Below the pieces are notes generated by a model. The model saw only the letters and a list, made by a program, of their open reading frames with translations. It did no database searches and had not been told where the DNA came from. This document shows, in pieces, positions 26,531-35,084 of a DNA stretch of 64,000 nucleotides. Both the position numbers and the translations under genes were made by a program. The DNA is from CBDCWO01 sp965223405 (GTDB lineage: Bacteria > Bacteroidota > Bacteroidia > Chitinophagales > Saprospiraceae). Position 1 is the stretch's first letter; every line of letters starts with the position of its first letter. The stretch spans positions 5,704,001-5,768,000 of the forward strand of contig CBDCWO010000006.1 of assembly GCA_965223405.1 (NCBI GenBank), given 5' to 3'.

Positions 26531-26642
26531 AAATTAAAGCTCCTTGTGCTCATTTTCCTGGATATTCAAAAATAGTGAATTTATGAGAGGGTAAGTTCCA
26601 TATCATTCCAATTAAGATATCTGAAGCTGAATTTTCTAATTT

Positions 26643-27185
26643 TTAATACATCCATTCATCAAGGTACTTAAGAAATATTTTTGATAGATTATATGCATCC
26701 GGTAAAGCCCGATGATGAACTCCTTCGAATTCAAATCCTTCTCTTTGTATACTTGTCTTAAGGCCCTTATAGGAACTGATTTTTTTTAAATGGTGGTATT
26801 GCTCTTTTACATTGAGGTAACACTCCAGCCAATCCGTTCCCAATCCGAATCTCTGGGACTCATTCATCAATTGCGTTTGATCAAATCCCCCCCACGAACA
26901 CAATAAATATTCCATTTTTTCAGGTTCAATCCAATCTTGGAATTGTTCGATTACCACGTCAAATGTCCTGGCCCGATTAATTTCCAGTTGTTTGATGGTA
27001 GTCAATTTCTTGCAAAATGGAGAAAGGATCGGAAATTGAATCGGCTTTACAAATTGACTAAACGAATTTAAAATATGGCCATAGCGGTCAATTTTATATG
27101 CCCCTATCTCTATTACTTCCCTTATTTCAGTCGGTGGATTTCCATCCCAGCATGTAGTTTCCAGATCAAAGACAATAAAGTACAA
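26643..27185 (-). CDS. DEDDh 3'-5' exonuclease, ERI-1/KapD-like
   Basis: 180 residues. ExoI motif FDLETTCW (Asp 7, Glu 9), ExoII near CSWGGFDQTQL and ExoIII HHRALPDAYN (His-x4-Asp) form the DEDDh active site. The TCWDG pattern after the first motif is typical of the ERI-1/KapD branch, which trims RNA or DNA 3' ends. The frame begins at TTG (27185); an in-frame stop sits two codons upstream and no ATG is available, so a TTG start is required. The gene is 16 bp after the acyltransferase stop and likely in the same operon. Confidence 0.85.
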   Translation of the reverse strand: MYFIVFDLETTCWDGNPPTEIREVIEIGAYKIDRYGHILNSFSQFVKPIQFPILSPFCKKLTTIKQLEINRARTFDVVIEQFQDWIEPEKMEYLLCSWGGFDQTQLMNESQRFGLGTDWLECYLNVKEQYHHLKKISSYKGLKTSIQREGFEFEGVHHRALPDAYNLSKIFLKYLDEWMY

Positions 27186-27201
27186 TGGTCACAAAAGTAT
27201 A

Positions 27202-28905
27202 TTAAACAATCAGTTTCTTTTCCAAATTTCGAAATTGGGGATTGACTTTCTCAGCTAATCCGTAGTGGGCGATGCGATTGTGATAATAATACAATAGTTT
27301 AAAATCTTTGCTTATCAATTCACCCTTTTTGTTAAAAGCTAGAGGATCTGCCGCATGAAATACACCAATGTTTTTAACGCCATCCTGAATTACTTCAGCG
27401 GCAGATTTTTTTATGGCAGGTGATAAAAGTAATTCTCCATTTTCTTCTAGCAAAAAGAGCTCATTTTGTAAAGCGGCCATATATTTCTGAAATATCTCAA
27501 TATCAAATCGGAATTCCTCCACCGGTATTCTCAAGATACCAAACAGGTCCAGCTCAGGATTCCTTAGTAACAATACATTGAATGCTGTATAAGCCACAAG
27601 ATGACTGGACAATATTACTGTATGGGTGTTGAATGTTGAGATGATGTGATCAGCGAGTTGTTTTGTATACACTTGCTCACGTTGTAAGTCTGCATTCATC
27701 TCTCCATTGATCATAAAATAATCCCGGATCTCAATCTTATTACCATTTTCATCATAACTAATTCCTTTTTCATCTAAAGGATTACCTGCAATGTCTATGG
27801 GGTCACCAAAAGAAAGAGTAATCTCAGAACTGGAGGAGAAAAACTGCCAGGCAAATTTTAAAATTTGGATAGGACTTTGGAAATTGTCTGTAACCGTAAT
27901 GAACTTTTCCTTACCCGTTCGAGATAGATGTTGATTAATGAGAAATTTTGCTTCCAGAACACAATGATAATTAAGCACCAGAGGCACAATAAAAACCTTG
28001 TTAGATACCTCCTTATTAATTATATTTCGCTGAGCTTCGATCAGTGTGCCCAGCAAACCGAGCTTTAACCTTTGTTCTATTCCTCCGTCTCTTGATCGTG
28101 TTCCTCCAGGAAAAAAAAGACTATGAACTCCTCTTTCGATGGACTGTGCGGACATCGTTTTTAAGGTTTCGAGGTAGATGGGATTTTTCTTTCTGCGATC
28201 TACCCGGTAAGCCCCCAACCGATTCATGAAATATCCGATAATTTCGCTATTATACAGATTGAGACCTGCAGCATAAGAAAAGGCGGGTAACCCTAATATA
28301 GAATCTAATCCATATCCAATTAAAATGGAGTCAAGATTGCTAAAGTGAGTGGGAATAATGATCACCGTACCCTTCATAGAAAGCTCTCTAATTTTGTCAA
28401 TTGGTCCGATGACTTTTAAACGTTCATACAACTGGTGTCTTGAACCCCAAATACGATGATGATTTCTGCTTGCTGCCGTATTTAAAAGTCGATGAAAAAA
28501 TCCAGTTAAGAATTTTCTGGCAAACTTAAATGTGGATATTTTAAAGTTTCCTACTATTTCTTCGGAGTAACGATGAATAATAATCTTTAATAGTTCTTTT
28601 TGTATCTTTTCTTTTTCATCAGAATAATGAGATTGGGTAAGCCGGGATTGAATCTTTTTCCAAAAAGCATATTCATTGGGCGGATCCGCTCTCCAAGGTT
28701 CAGTTTTCAAACGGATTTTTTCCATATAGATGGTCTTAGAAACCACGGTTTCAAGTTTATCGACAAACTTCGAAAGTATAACATCTAAAGTATGACCTTC
28801 GATATCTTCAATAAACCTTAATCGATCTTCACTCAATTTATAAATCGGCCAATCTACCAGATCTGGCAAAATATGGGGATATATGGTATATGATTTTCCA
28901 CTCAT
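27202..28905 (-). CDS. PlsB-like glycerol-3-phosphate/lysophosphatidate acyltransferase
   Basis: 567 residues. The PlsC-type acyltransferase core holds the catalytic H(x4)D motif THFSNLDS (His 187, Asp 192), then FPGGTRSRDG and a later FIVPLVLNYH block. The long flanking regions resemble PlsB-type glycerol-3-phosphate acyltransferases, the first step of phospholipid synthesis. E. coli PlsB is about 800 residues, so this is a shorter bacterial form. The start ATG overlaps the engB stop as ATGA, indicating translational coupling. Confidence 0.82.
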   Translation of the reverse strand: MSGKSYTIYPHILPDLVDWPIYKLSEDRLRFIEDIEGHTLDVILSKFVDKLETVVSKTIYMEKIRLKTEPWRADPPNEYAFWKKIQSRLTQSHYSDEKEKIQKELLKIIIHRYSEEIVGNFKISTFKFARKFLTGFFHRLLNTAASRNHHRIWGSRHQLYERLKVIGPIDKIRELSMKGTVIIIPTHFSNLDSILIGYGLDSILGLPAFSYAAGLNLYNSEIIGYFMNRLGAYRVDRRKKNPIYLETLKTMSAQSIERGVHSLFFPGGTRSRDGGIEQRLKLGLLGTLIEAQRNIINKEVSNKVFIVPLVLNYHCVLEAKFLINQHLSRTGKEKFITVTDNFQSPIQILKFAWQFFSSSSEITLSFGDPIDIAGNPLDEKGISYDENGNKIEIRDYFMINGEMNADLQREQVYTKQLADHIISTFNTHTVILSSHLVAYTAFNVLLLRNPELDLFGILRIPVEEFRFDIEIFQKYMAALQNELFLLEENGELLLSPAIKKSAAEVIQDGVKNIGVFHAADPLAFNKKGELISKDFKLLYYYHNRIAHYGLAEKVNPQFRNLEKKLIV

Positions 28906-29510
28906 CGCTTCTTCTCAAATGCTAAATTCAATTCTGCAATATAGTCTAAAATTGCGTCATGCCCTACCCTAGTTACTTTTGATGTTTCAAACTGCGGAGG
29001 TAGGGACGACCAGTAAGTCAATAGCTGTTGTCGATATCTTTGTAAATTCTTCTTTAATTCTCGGGGTTTGCTCTTATCAATTTTGGTAAATACTATGCTG
29101 AAAGGAATTTCCTCTTCTCCCAAAAAAATCATAAAATCAAGATCTAGTTTTTGCAATGGCAAATTGGCGTCAACTAAAACAAACAAATTTACCAATTGTT
29201 TTCGCACCCTAAGATAATTCTTAATCATTTTACTCCATTTTTGACGCATGGATTTCGACCTTCTAGCGTAGCCATATCCGGGAAGATCAACCAGATTCCA
29301 AGTTTGATTTACTAAGAAATAATTAATAGTGGTGGTCTTACCGGGCTGTTTTGACACTTTGGCCAAATCATTTCTATTGGTTAATAAATTGATCAGTGAA
29401 GACTTTCCTACATTCGATCTACCGATAAAGGCATATTCAGGAAGCCACTTTTGAGGGCATTGGGATTCGTATATATAACTACCGGAAAAAACAACTTCAT
29501 TGATTATCAC
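28902..29510 (-). CDS. engB: Ribosome biogenesis GTPase EngB/YsxC
   Basis: 202 residues, the usual length for EngB. P-loop GRSNVGKSS (30-38), switch region GKTTTINYF, G3 DLPGYG and G4 TKIDK are all intact. It binds GTP and assists assembly of the large ribosomal subunit. The frame begins at GTG (29510) with no earlier ATG. It is the first gene of the engB-acyltransferase-exonuclease operon and is divergent from the beta-barrel gene. Confidence 0.95.
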   Translation of the reverse strand: MIINEVVFSGSYIYESQCPQKWLPEYAFIGRSNVGKSSLINLLTNRNDLAKVSKQPGKTTTINYFLVNQTWNLVDLPGYGYARRSKSMRQKWSKMIKNYLRVRKQLVNLFVLVDANLPLQKLDLDFMIFLGEEEIPFSIVFTKIDKSKPRELKKNLQRYRQQLLTYWSSLPPQFETSKVTRVGHDAILDYIAELNLAFEKKR

Positions 29511-29586
29511 AATAAAATATATTATATTTCTTTTATATATTACACTCTGAAAATCTAAACAAAGACTTAAACATACGTTAAAAAAA

Positions 29587-29655
29587 ATGAAAAAAGCACA
29601 GGAATTGTATCTTCTTATTATTGCCTTCGTTCTTTTTCAAACAATAAAAGTCTAA
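29587..29655 (+). CDS. Possible 22-aa hydrophobic leader peptide
   Basis: An ATG at 29587 opens a 22-codon frame (MKKAQELYLLIIAFVLFQ and four more residues) ending with TAA at 29653-29655, 4 bp before the start of the beta-barrel gene. It has a basic N terminus and one hydrophobic stretch. It could be a coupled leader peptide, or a vestige of an older signal-peptide start. Evidence is limited to position and composition. Confidence 0.25.
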   Translation: MKKAQELYLLIIAFVLFQTIKV

Positions 29656-29659
29656 TATC

Positions 29660-30304
29660 ATGAAAACAATCAGAATTGCATTAATCATTGTCCTCTCCAC
29701 CTTGATAAGTTATTCATCCTATGCTCAGTTTAAGATAGGAGTAAAAGCCGGTCTTAGCTCTTATAATTTGAGTCCTGGAGATCTTCTAATTCTAAACTCT
29801 GCCGATTTTCAAGACTTTCGTTTAAAGGTGAACCAAGCTGATTTGGGTGTACAGTTTGGTATTATGACCCAAATCAATATAGGCAATTTTGTAATTCAAC
29901 CTGAAGTATTGTTTAACTCGAATGCAGTTGATTTTCGACTGGAAGATATTGACGATGAGGGGATAGTTGGTCGTGTATTTGAGGAAAAATATCAAAATAT
30001 AGATGTTCCATTTTTGTTAGGAGCCAGATTGGGCCCATTTAGAATTATGGGTGGCCCAGTAGCTCATTTTCATATTAATAGTACCTCCGAATTGTTTGAT
30101 TTAAAAGGTTATGCACAGAAATTTAATGAGTTTACCTACGGATATCAGACTGGTATTGGATTAGACTTATGGAGTTTTCATTTTGACCTTCGCTATGAAG
30201 GGAATTTTTATAAGTTCGGAGAGCATATTGTTTGGAATGATACGGAATATCACTTTGATGATTCTCCTAGTAGGATATTGGCCTCCCTTTCGATTACTTT
30301 CTAA
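29660..30304 (+). CDS. PorT-like outer-membrane beta-barrel protein
   Basis: 214 residues with a signal peptide (about 1-22, SYAQF). The rest alternates short amphipathic strands and glycine-rich turns (IGVKAGLSSYNL, QINIGNFVIQPEVLF, FLLGARLGPFRIMGGP) and ends in a strand with terminal Phe (LASLSITF), as in the outer-membrane beta-barrel/PorT-like family. It would sit in the outer membrane; the ligand is unknown. A possible 22-codon leader frame ends just upstream. Confidence 0.78.
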   Translation: MKTIRIALIIVLSTLISYSSYAQFKIGVKAGLSSYNLSPGDLLILNSADFQDFRLKVNQADLGVQFGIMTQINIGNFVIQPEVLFNSNAVDFRLEDIDDEGIVGRVFEEKYQNIDVPFLLGARLGPFRIMGGPVAHFHINSTSELFDLKGYAQKFNEFTYGYQTGIGLDLWSFHFDLRYEGNFYKFGEHIVWNDTEYHFDDSPSRILASLSITF

Positions 30305-30608
30305 ATAGTAAAGAGTTTATCATTTAAGTTACAGTGATCGTTTTGGATAGGCAAGAGATTATCTGTAGAGATTCTATCCAAGTATTCTTTGATGATTTCA
30401 CACCAATTTTTAAACGTAATTAGTCCTTTTTTGTTAGAAAGTGGTTCCTTTGTGATCTAATTTGAGCAAGTTCAATTATTTGCAATTGTTGCATCATAAA
30501 CCAGGCTTCTCGTATTACCTGAATAAGGAGCTGGTTGTATCATTATATCCACCTATTCATTATGAACGGTGAGTAACTGGATCATTTAATAATTTAGGTA
30601 AGCATTAT
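30305..30608. other. Intergenic region before bshC
   Basis: 304 bp. An imperfect hairpin with GGATAG and CTATCC arms lies near 30345-30380 after the barrel gene, without a T tract. TTTG and TAATTTG-like words occur near 30450-30470 but do not form a properly spaced promoter. Nothing else is supported. Confidence 0.3.
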
Positions 30609-32198
30609 ATGGAGATACAGAAAATACCCTACGAATCGGTTCCTTTTATTTCTAAAATCGATTTGGCATATCTGCAGCATGATAGTAATCTAAAGCCCTT
30701 TTACCAGTATGAGCCTAAGATTGAGAGTTTTGCTGAGGTTATCGCAGCCCGAAGATCAATTTCTTGCGATCGAGAATTGTTGGTCCGTGTAATCAGAAAT
30801 CAATATGAATCTCGCGACAATAGTCCTGTCAGCAAAGAGAACATCGATAGTTTACTTGAATCAGATACTTTTACAGTAATCACTGCCCATCAACCAAGTC
30901 TTATGACTGGCCCTTTATATTACATATACAAAATATGCTCTTGCATTAATCTGGCTAGAAAATTATCAACACACTACGGCATCAAAGTAATTCCGGTGTT
31001 TGTCACTGGTGGTGAGGATCATGATTTTGAGGAGATCAATCATTTTCAAATGTATGGGAAAACGATTTCCTGGGAAAGGGAACACCACGCAGAACCCTGT
31101 GGCAGATTGGATCTTGAAGGTGTAAATAAGGTAATTTCTGAAACTCTGGATGTTCTAGGTGATCAACCAGGTTCACAAGAAATTAAAAACATATTGGAAA
31201 ATGCATTTGTGGAGGGTATCTCGTATGGAGAGGCGATGATCAGACTTACGGACCAATTGTTTGGGCAATTCGGATTGATTATTGTCTCCATGGATAATGC
31301 GGAGTTGAAAATAAAGTTTAGATCGATAATGTTGGATGAGGTATTACAGAATCCTTCACAGCAATATATCAGAGAAACTCAAACGAAGCTTGAGTCCGTT
31401 GGTTTTAAAGCACAAGCATATGCAAGAGAAATCAATTTGTTTTACTTCTATCAAGGGCAAAGGCTTCGAATTGAGGAAAATAAAAATGGATTCCATATCG
31501 TGGGATCGGATTTGTATTTTTCTCAAACCGAGCTGATTCGCGAAATTCATGACCATCCGGAAAATTTTAGCCCAAATGTGATCATGAGGCCACTTTTTCA
31601 AGAACTTATTTTCCCCAATCTTGCATATATTGGTGGAGGTGGTGAATTGGCGTACTGGTTGGAGAGGAAATCTCAATTTAAACATTTTGATATCCCATTT
31701 CCAGTACTCGTGCGAAGGAATTCTGTATTATTGATAAATCCTGGAACTAACAAAAATTTCAAAAAAACAGGGATTCCAATCCAGAACTATTTTACCCCGG
31801 ATATCGAATGTTTTATATCAAAGTATATCAGCAAAGAGTTCACGATTTCATTGGCCGATGAAAAAGAAATGATTATTCATGCATTTGAAAAAATTCGAGA
31901 ATTTGCAGCTACAATAGACACCTCGCTGGTCAAAGTTGTTAAGGCAGAATCAACTAAATCTCAAAATTCAATTGATATGCTGGCAAAACGACTGGTAAAG
32001 TCAGAAAAAAACAATCATGAAATATTGATCAACCGAATTCGTAAAAATTACCAGAAAATATTTCCCCGTAATAAATTGCAAGAACGCGAGGAAAATTTCC
32101 TTCCGTATTATCAAAAAATGGGCAATGAGTTTATTCAGGATCTGATTGTCAATTTAGATCCTCTCGAGCACTATTTTGTCATTGCATTTACCGAATGA
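30609..32198 (+). CDS. bshC: Bacillithiol biosynthesis cysteine-adding enzyme BshC
   Basis: 529 residues, the usual BshC length. Family features visible are TAHQPSLMTGPLYYIYKI near 95-110, FVTGGEDHDFEEINH near 135-150, a central GELAYWLERKSQF with FPVLVRRNSVLL, and a C-terminal coiled-coil-like helix. BshC adds cysteine to GlcN-malate to finish bacillithiol, the low-molecular-weight thiol of Firmicutes and Bacteroidota. bshA and bshB are not in this window. A single gene, convergent with accD. Confidence 0.93.
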   Translation: MEIQKIPYESVPFISKIDLAYLQHDSNLKPFYQYEPKIESFAEVIAARRSISCDRELLVRVIRNQYESRDNSPVSKENIDSLLESDTFTVITAHQPSLMTGPLYYIYKICSCINLARKLSTHYGIKVIPVFVTGGEDHDFEEINHFQMYGKTISWEREHHAEPCGRLDLEGVNKVISETLDVLGDQPGSQEIKNILENAFVEGISYGEAMIRLTDQLFGQFGLIIVSMDNAELKIKFRSIMLDEVLQNPSQQYIRETQTKLESVGFKAQAYAREINLFYFYQGQRLRIEENKNGFHIVGSDLYFSQTELIREIHDHPENFSPNVIMRPLFQELIFPNLAYIGGGGELAYWLERKSQFKHFDIPFPVLVRRNSVLLINPGTNKNFKKTGIPIQNYFTPDIECFISKYISKEFTISLADEKEMIIHAFEKIREFAATIDTSLVKVVKAESTKSQNSIDMLAKRLVKSEKNNHEILINRIRKNYQKIFPRNKLQEREENFLPYYQKMGNEFIQDLIVNLDPLEHYFVIAFTE

Positions 32199-32358
32199 AG
32201 TTTTACACCAAGCATAAACATTTAGTCACCGTTGGCAATAGAACACTTATGTCTTATTGAACTAAATATCCGTTTAGTATGTAGCTCTTACCTCTAAATC
32301 TTTTTGTGTCAATTTTGCATGATATTTGAGTGAGAGAATATTGGATCAAAAAACATTT

Positions 32359-33198
32359 CTAAGTAAGAAAGTCCATCAAATCAATGACCCTTTGCCGAAG
32401 CTCAGACCGGTCCACAATGAAGTCCAAAAAACCATGTTGTAACAGATATTCGGCTGATTGGAAACCTTCTGGCAAGTCCTTTTTTATTGTTTCTTTAATG
32501 ACTCGGGGTCCTGCAAATCCAATTAGCGAACCAGGTTCAGAAAAATTAATATCTCCTAACATGGCATATGAAGCTGTTACTCCACCGGTAGTGGGATCCG
32601 TCAAAAAAGATAGGTAAGGAATTTTTGCTTTAGCTAACTGACTTAATTTTGCTGCAGTTTTTGCCATTTGCATGAGTGAGAATGCGGACTCCATCATTCG
32701 GGCACCTCCTGATTTGGAAATGATCATAAAGGGAGTATTATGTTCCAGGCAAAAATCAATAGCCCTACTTATTTTTTCACCAACTACCGAACCCATGGAT
32801 CCACCGATGAATGTAAAATCCATCGCCGCGATAACCAAGGGTTTACGACTAACCTTTCCTTTTGCCACAGTAATGGCATCATCTAAATTGGTCTTCTCCT
32901 TGGCTTTGACTAATCTTTCATTATAAGAGGTTAGGTCAGAAAACTCTAAGAAGTCGTAGGATTCGATGTCATTGAACTCAATACTGAACCGACCATCAAA
33001 GATTAATTCAAAATAATCATGTGAACCGATGCGAGCATGCACCTGGCACTTTGGACACTTAAAATAATTTTCTTTAAACTCTTTGTAGGTACTTGTCTCC
33101 TTGCATTTCACGCACTGAAACCACAAACCATCCGGTGTCTCTTTTTTAAATTTTGTAGCGGTCTGAATACCTTCCTTAAATCTTTTAAACCAACCCAT
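32359..33198 (-). CDS. accD: Acetyl-CoA carboxylase carboxyltransferase subunit beta
   Basis: 279 residues. The N-terminal zinc ribbon shows Cys 29, 32, 48 and 51 (QCVKC, KCPKC). The crotonase-like carboxyltransferase core follows, with FIGGSMGSVVGEKISRA, SGGARMMESAFSLMQM, TDPTTGGVTASYAMLGD and GFAGPRVIKETI. With AccA it transfers carboxylate from biotin to acetyl-CoA, the first step of fatty-acid synthesis. Divergent from dapB. Confidence 0.96.
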   Translation of the reverse strand: MGWFKRFKEGIQTATKFKKETPDGLWFQCVKCKETSTYKEFKENYFKCPKCQVHARIGSHDYFELIFDGRFSIEFNDIESYDFLEFSDLTSYNERLVKAKEKTNLDDAITVAKGKVSRKPLVIAAMDFTFIGGSMGSVVGEKISRAIDFCLEHNTPFMIISKSGGARMMESAFSLMQMAKTAAKLSQLAKAKIPYLSFLTDPTTGGVTASYAMLGDINFSEPGSLIGFAGPRVIKETIKKDLPEGFQSAEYLLQHGFLDFIVDRSELRQRVIDLMDFLT

Positions 33199-33355
33199 AT
33201 AACTTTGAATTATTGAGGAGGCATGCTCATGGTCCGCTAAAGATAAATAAATTTACAAATATTAATAGCTTTGTAGGAAATTTTGATTTTGAATACAGGG
33301 CTGTTGGAAAAGGAGTTGTAAGTCGTAATTAATTGTAATACAAAATGATATACAT

Positions 33356-34081
33356 ATGAATATTCTTATTATTGGGTATGGTCGGATGGGTAAAACCATT
33401 GAGCGATTGGCTCAGGAGGCTGGTCATAATATAGTGGCGAGAATTGATCAACACAACGTAGATTTGCTACATGATAGAGTATCTCTGCAAAATCTCCAAA
33501 TAGCTGTAGCTATCGAGTTTTCCCAACCAGATTCTGCAGTGGACAATATACTCGCTTGTTTTAAAGCAGGTATCCCTATAGTAAGTGGTACCACCGGGTG
33601 GTTGGATCAATGGAATGAGGTAAGTGATTCGTGCCAAAAATATAACGGAACCCTATTTTATGCATCAAATTTTAGTATCGGAGTCAATCTGTTTTTTGGT
33701 CTTAACCAATGGTTAGCTCAGCGGGTTAGACATCTTGAAACATTTGATGTTGTTATTGAAGAGACGCACCATATACACAAACTGGACTCACCTAGTGGTA
33801 CGGCAATAAGTATTGCCGAAGATATTATTAAAGAAATTCCAGCAAAAAACACATGGGTAAATCATGATCCGGAAGGTCCGGAAGAGTTGGAAATTTATTC
33901 CATCAGGGAAGGGGAAATACCAGGAATTCATTCTGTAACCTACACTGCTCCTCACGATATATTGAAAATTCGTCATGAAGCTTTGTCTCGAGATGGTTTT
34001 GCACGGGGTGCAGTCAAAGCTGCAGAATGGGTATGTGAACGCAAAGGTATTTTCAATATGAATCATTTGCTAAATCTATGA
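33356..34081 (+). CDS. dapB: 4-hydroxy-tetrahydrodipicolinate reductase
   Basis: 241 residues. N-terminal Rossmann motif GYGRMGKTIE binds NAD(P)H. VSGTTGW, EETHHIHKLDSPSGTA (catalytic His and Lys region) and a C-terminal FARGAVKAAEWV are DapB signatures. It reduces the dihydrodipicolinate precursor in lysine/diaminopimelate synthesis. Slightly shorter than the E. coli enzyme (273), as in other Bacteroidota. TAGCTTTG at 33266-33273 matches the -7 consensus but has no good -33. Confidence 0.95.
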   Translation: MNILIIGYGRMGKTIERLAQEAGHNIVARIDQHNVDLLHDRVSLQNLQIAVAIEFSQPDSAVDNILACFKAGIPIVSGTTGWLDQWNEVSDSCQKYNGTLFYASNFSIGVNLFFGLNQWLAQRVRHLETFDVVIEETHHIHKLDSPSGTAISIAEDIIKEIPAKNTWVNHDPEGPEELEIYSIREGEIPGIHSVTYTAPHDILKIRHEALSRDGFARGAVKAAEWVCERKGIFNMNHLLNL

Positions 34082-34159
34082 TTCAATTTGATTTGCTCAT
34101 GGTAGATTTTAATAGCCTTTAATAATGACGTATTTTAGTACAAAATTAAATAATTCATA

Positions 34160-34915
34160 ATGGCAGGACATAATAAATGGTCAAAGGTGAAGCGTAAGAA
34201 GGGTGCACTTGATGCAAAGCGTTCGAAAATATTTTCCAGAATTATCAAAGAAATTACAGTAGCAGTAAAGGAAGGCAATAATGGCGACCCTGACTTTAAT
34301 CCTCGTTTAAGATTAGCAGTTAGCAATGCCAAAGGGGTCAATATGCCTAAAGAAAATATCGAAAGAGCCATTAAAAAAGCACTGGATTCAGGATCCGAGT
34401 CGCTGCATGAGGTACAATATGAAGGTTATGCACCCGGTGGAATAGCCATATTCGTAGAATGTACAACCGATAATATAAATCGTACAGTTTCGAATGTAAG
34501 ATCAATATTTAATAAAAAAGGAGGTAATCTGGCCACTTCGGGATCAGTGGACTTCTTGTTTGAAAGAAAAGGGATTTTCATCTTATCGTTGGAGGATCTT
34601 GATACTGAAGAAATCGAATTGGAGTTGATCGATGGAGGTGCTGAAGACATTGAAATCGATGAAGATAATCAAGAAATGACCATTACGGTTGCTTTTGAGG
34701 ATTTTGGTTTAATGCAGAAAAAACTGGAAGAGCTAAAACAAGAACCTAAAAGTGCATCAATTGAGCGAATTCCTTTGAATACCAATACTTTAAGTGTCCC
34801 AGATGCCATGAGGGTCATGCACTTAATTGATGCTCTTGAAGAACTTGATGACGTTAATAATGTATTCCATAACCTTGAAATGACTGATGAACTGGCCGTA
34901 ACCTTGGATGCTTAA
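34160..34915 (+). CDS. YebC/PmpR-family protein (TACO1-like)
   Basis: 251 residues. The opening AGHNKWSKVKRKKGALDAKRSKIFSRI is the family hallmark, followed by GVNMPKENIERAIKKA and YEGYAPGGIAIFVE. The family includes transcription-factor-like PmpR and mitochondrial TACO1; bacterial members help ribosomes through difficult stretches or act on promoters. It is next to dnaG but separated by a minus-strand small-RNA candidate. Confidence 0.95.
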   Translation: MAGHNKWSKVKRKKGALDAKRSKIFSRIIKEITVAVKEGNNGDPDFNPRLRLAVSNAKGVNMPKENIERAIKKALDSGSESLHEVQYEGYAPGGIAIFVECTTDNINRTVSNVRSIFNKKGGNLATSGSVDFLFERKGIFILSLEDLDTEEIELELIDGGAEDIEIDEDNQEMTITVAFEDFGLMQKKLEELKQEPKSASIERIPLNTNTLSVPDAMRVMHLIDALEELDDVNNVFHNLEMTDELAVTLDA

Positions 34916-34924
34916 CTACACCCA

Positions 34925-35018
34925 ATAAAAAAAACCCCATTGACAAGACTGCCAACGGGGTCGAACACACTATGAGAACACCCTAAATTAGATCTTTAAA
35001 GTTTTCTATTAAAACCTT
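34925..35018 (-). ncRNA. Candidate small RNA with own promoter and terminator
   Basis: On the minus strand TATATTTG (35023-35030) matches the Bacteroidota -7 element. Beyond the expected start near 35016 comes an unstructured A/U stretch, the word GGTGTTCTCATAGTGTGTTC, then a hairpin with CCCC and GGGG arms (also CAA/TTG pairs) followed by eight T: a rho-independent terminator. No minus-strand gene exists between yebC and dnaG, so this terminator must serve an unlisted transcript of about 90 nt. A TTGAC lies 24 bp upstream of the -7, somewhat far. It may belong to a known class such as the 6S-Flavo RNA of Bacteroidota; that is untested. Confidence 0.55.
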
Positions 35019-35084
35019 AACACAAATATATAAAAATTTTGTTCCTTATTTAGTCAATTTTTTTACACTTTTTAATAAAGATTC

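Noticed and set aside
27192..27199. TACTTTTG with TTTG 23 bp upstream before the exonuclease
   Set aside because: It would make a leaderless TTG-start message; gene spacing already supports co-transcription with the acyltransferase gene, so probably chance.
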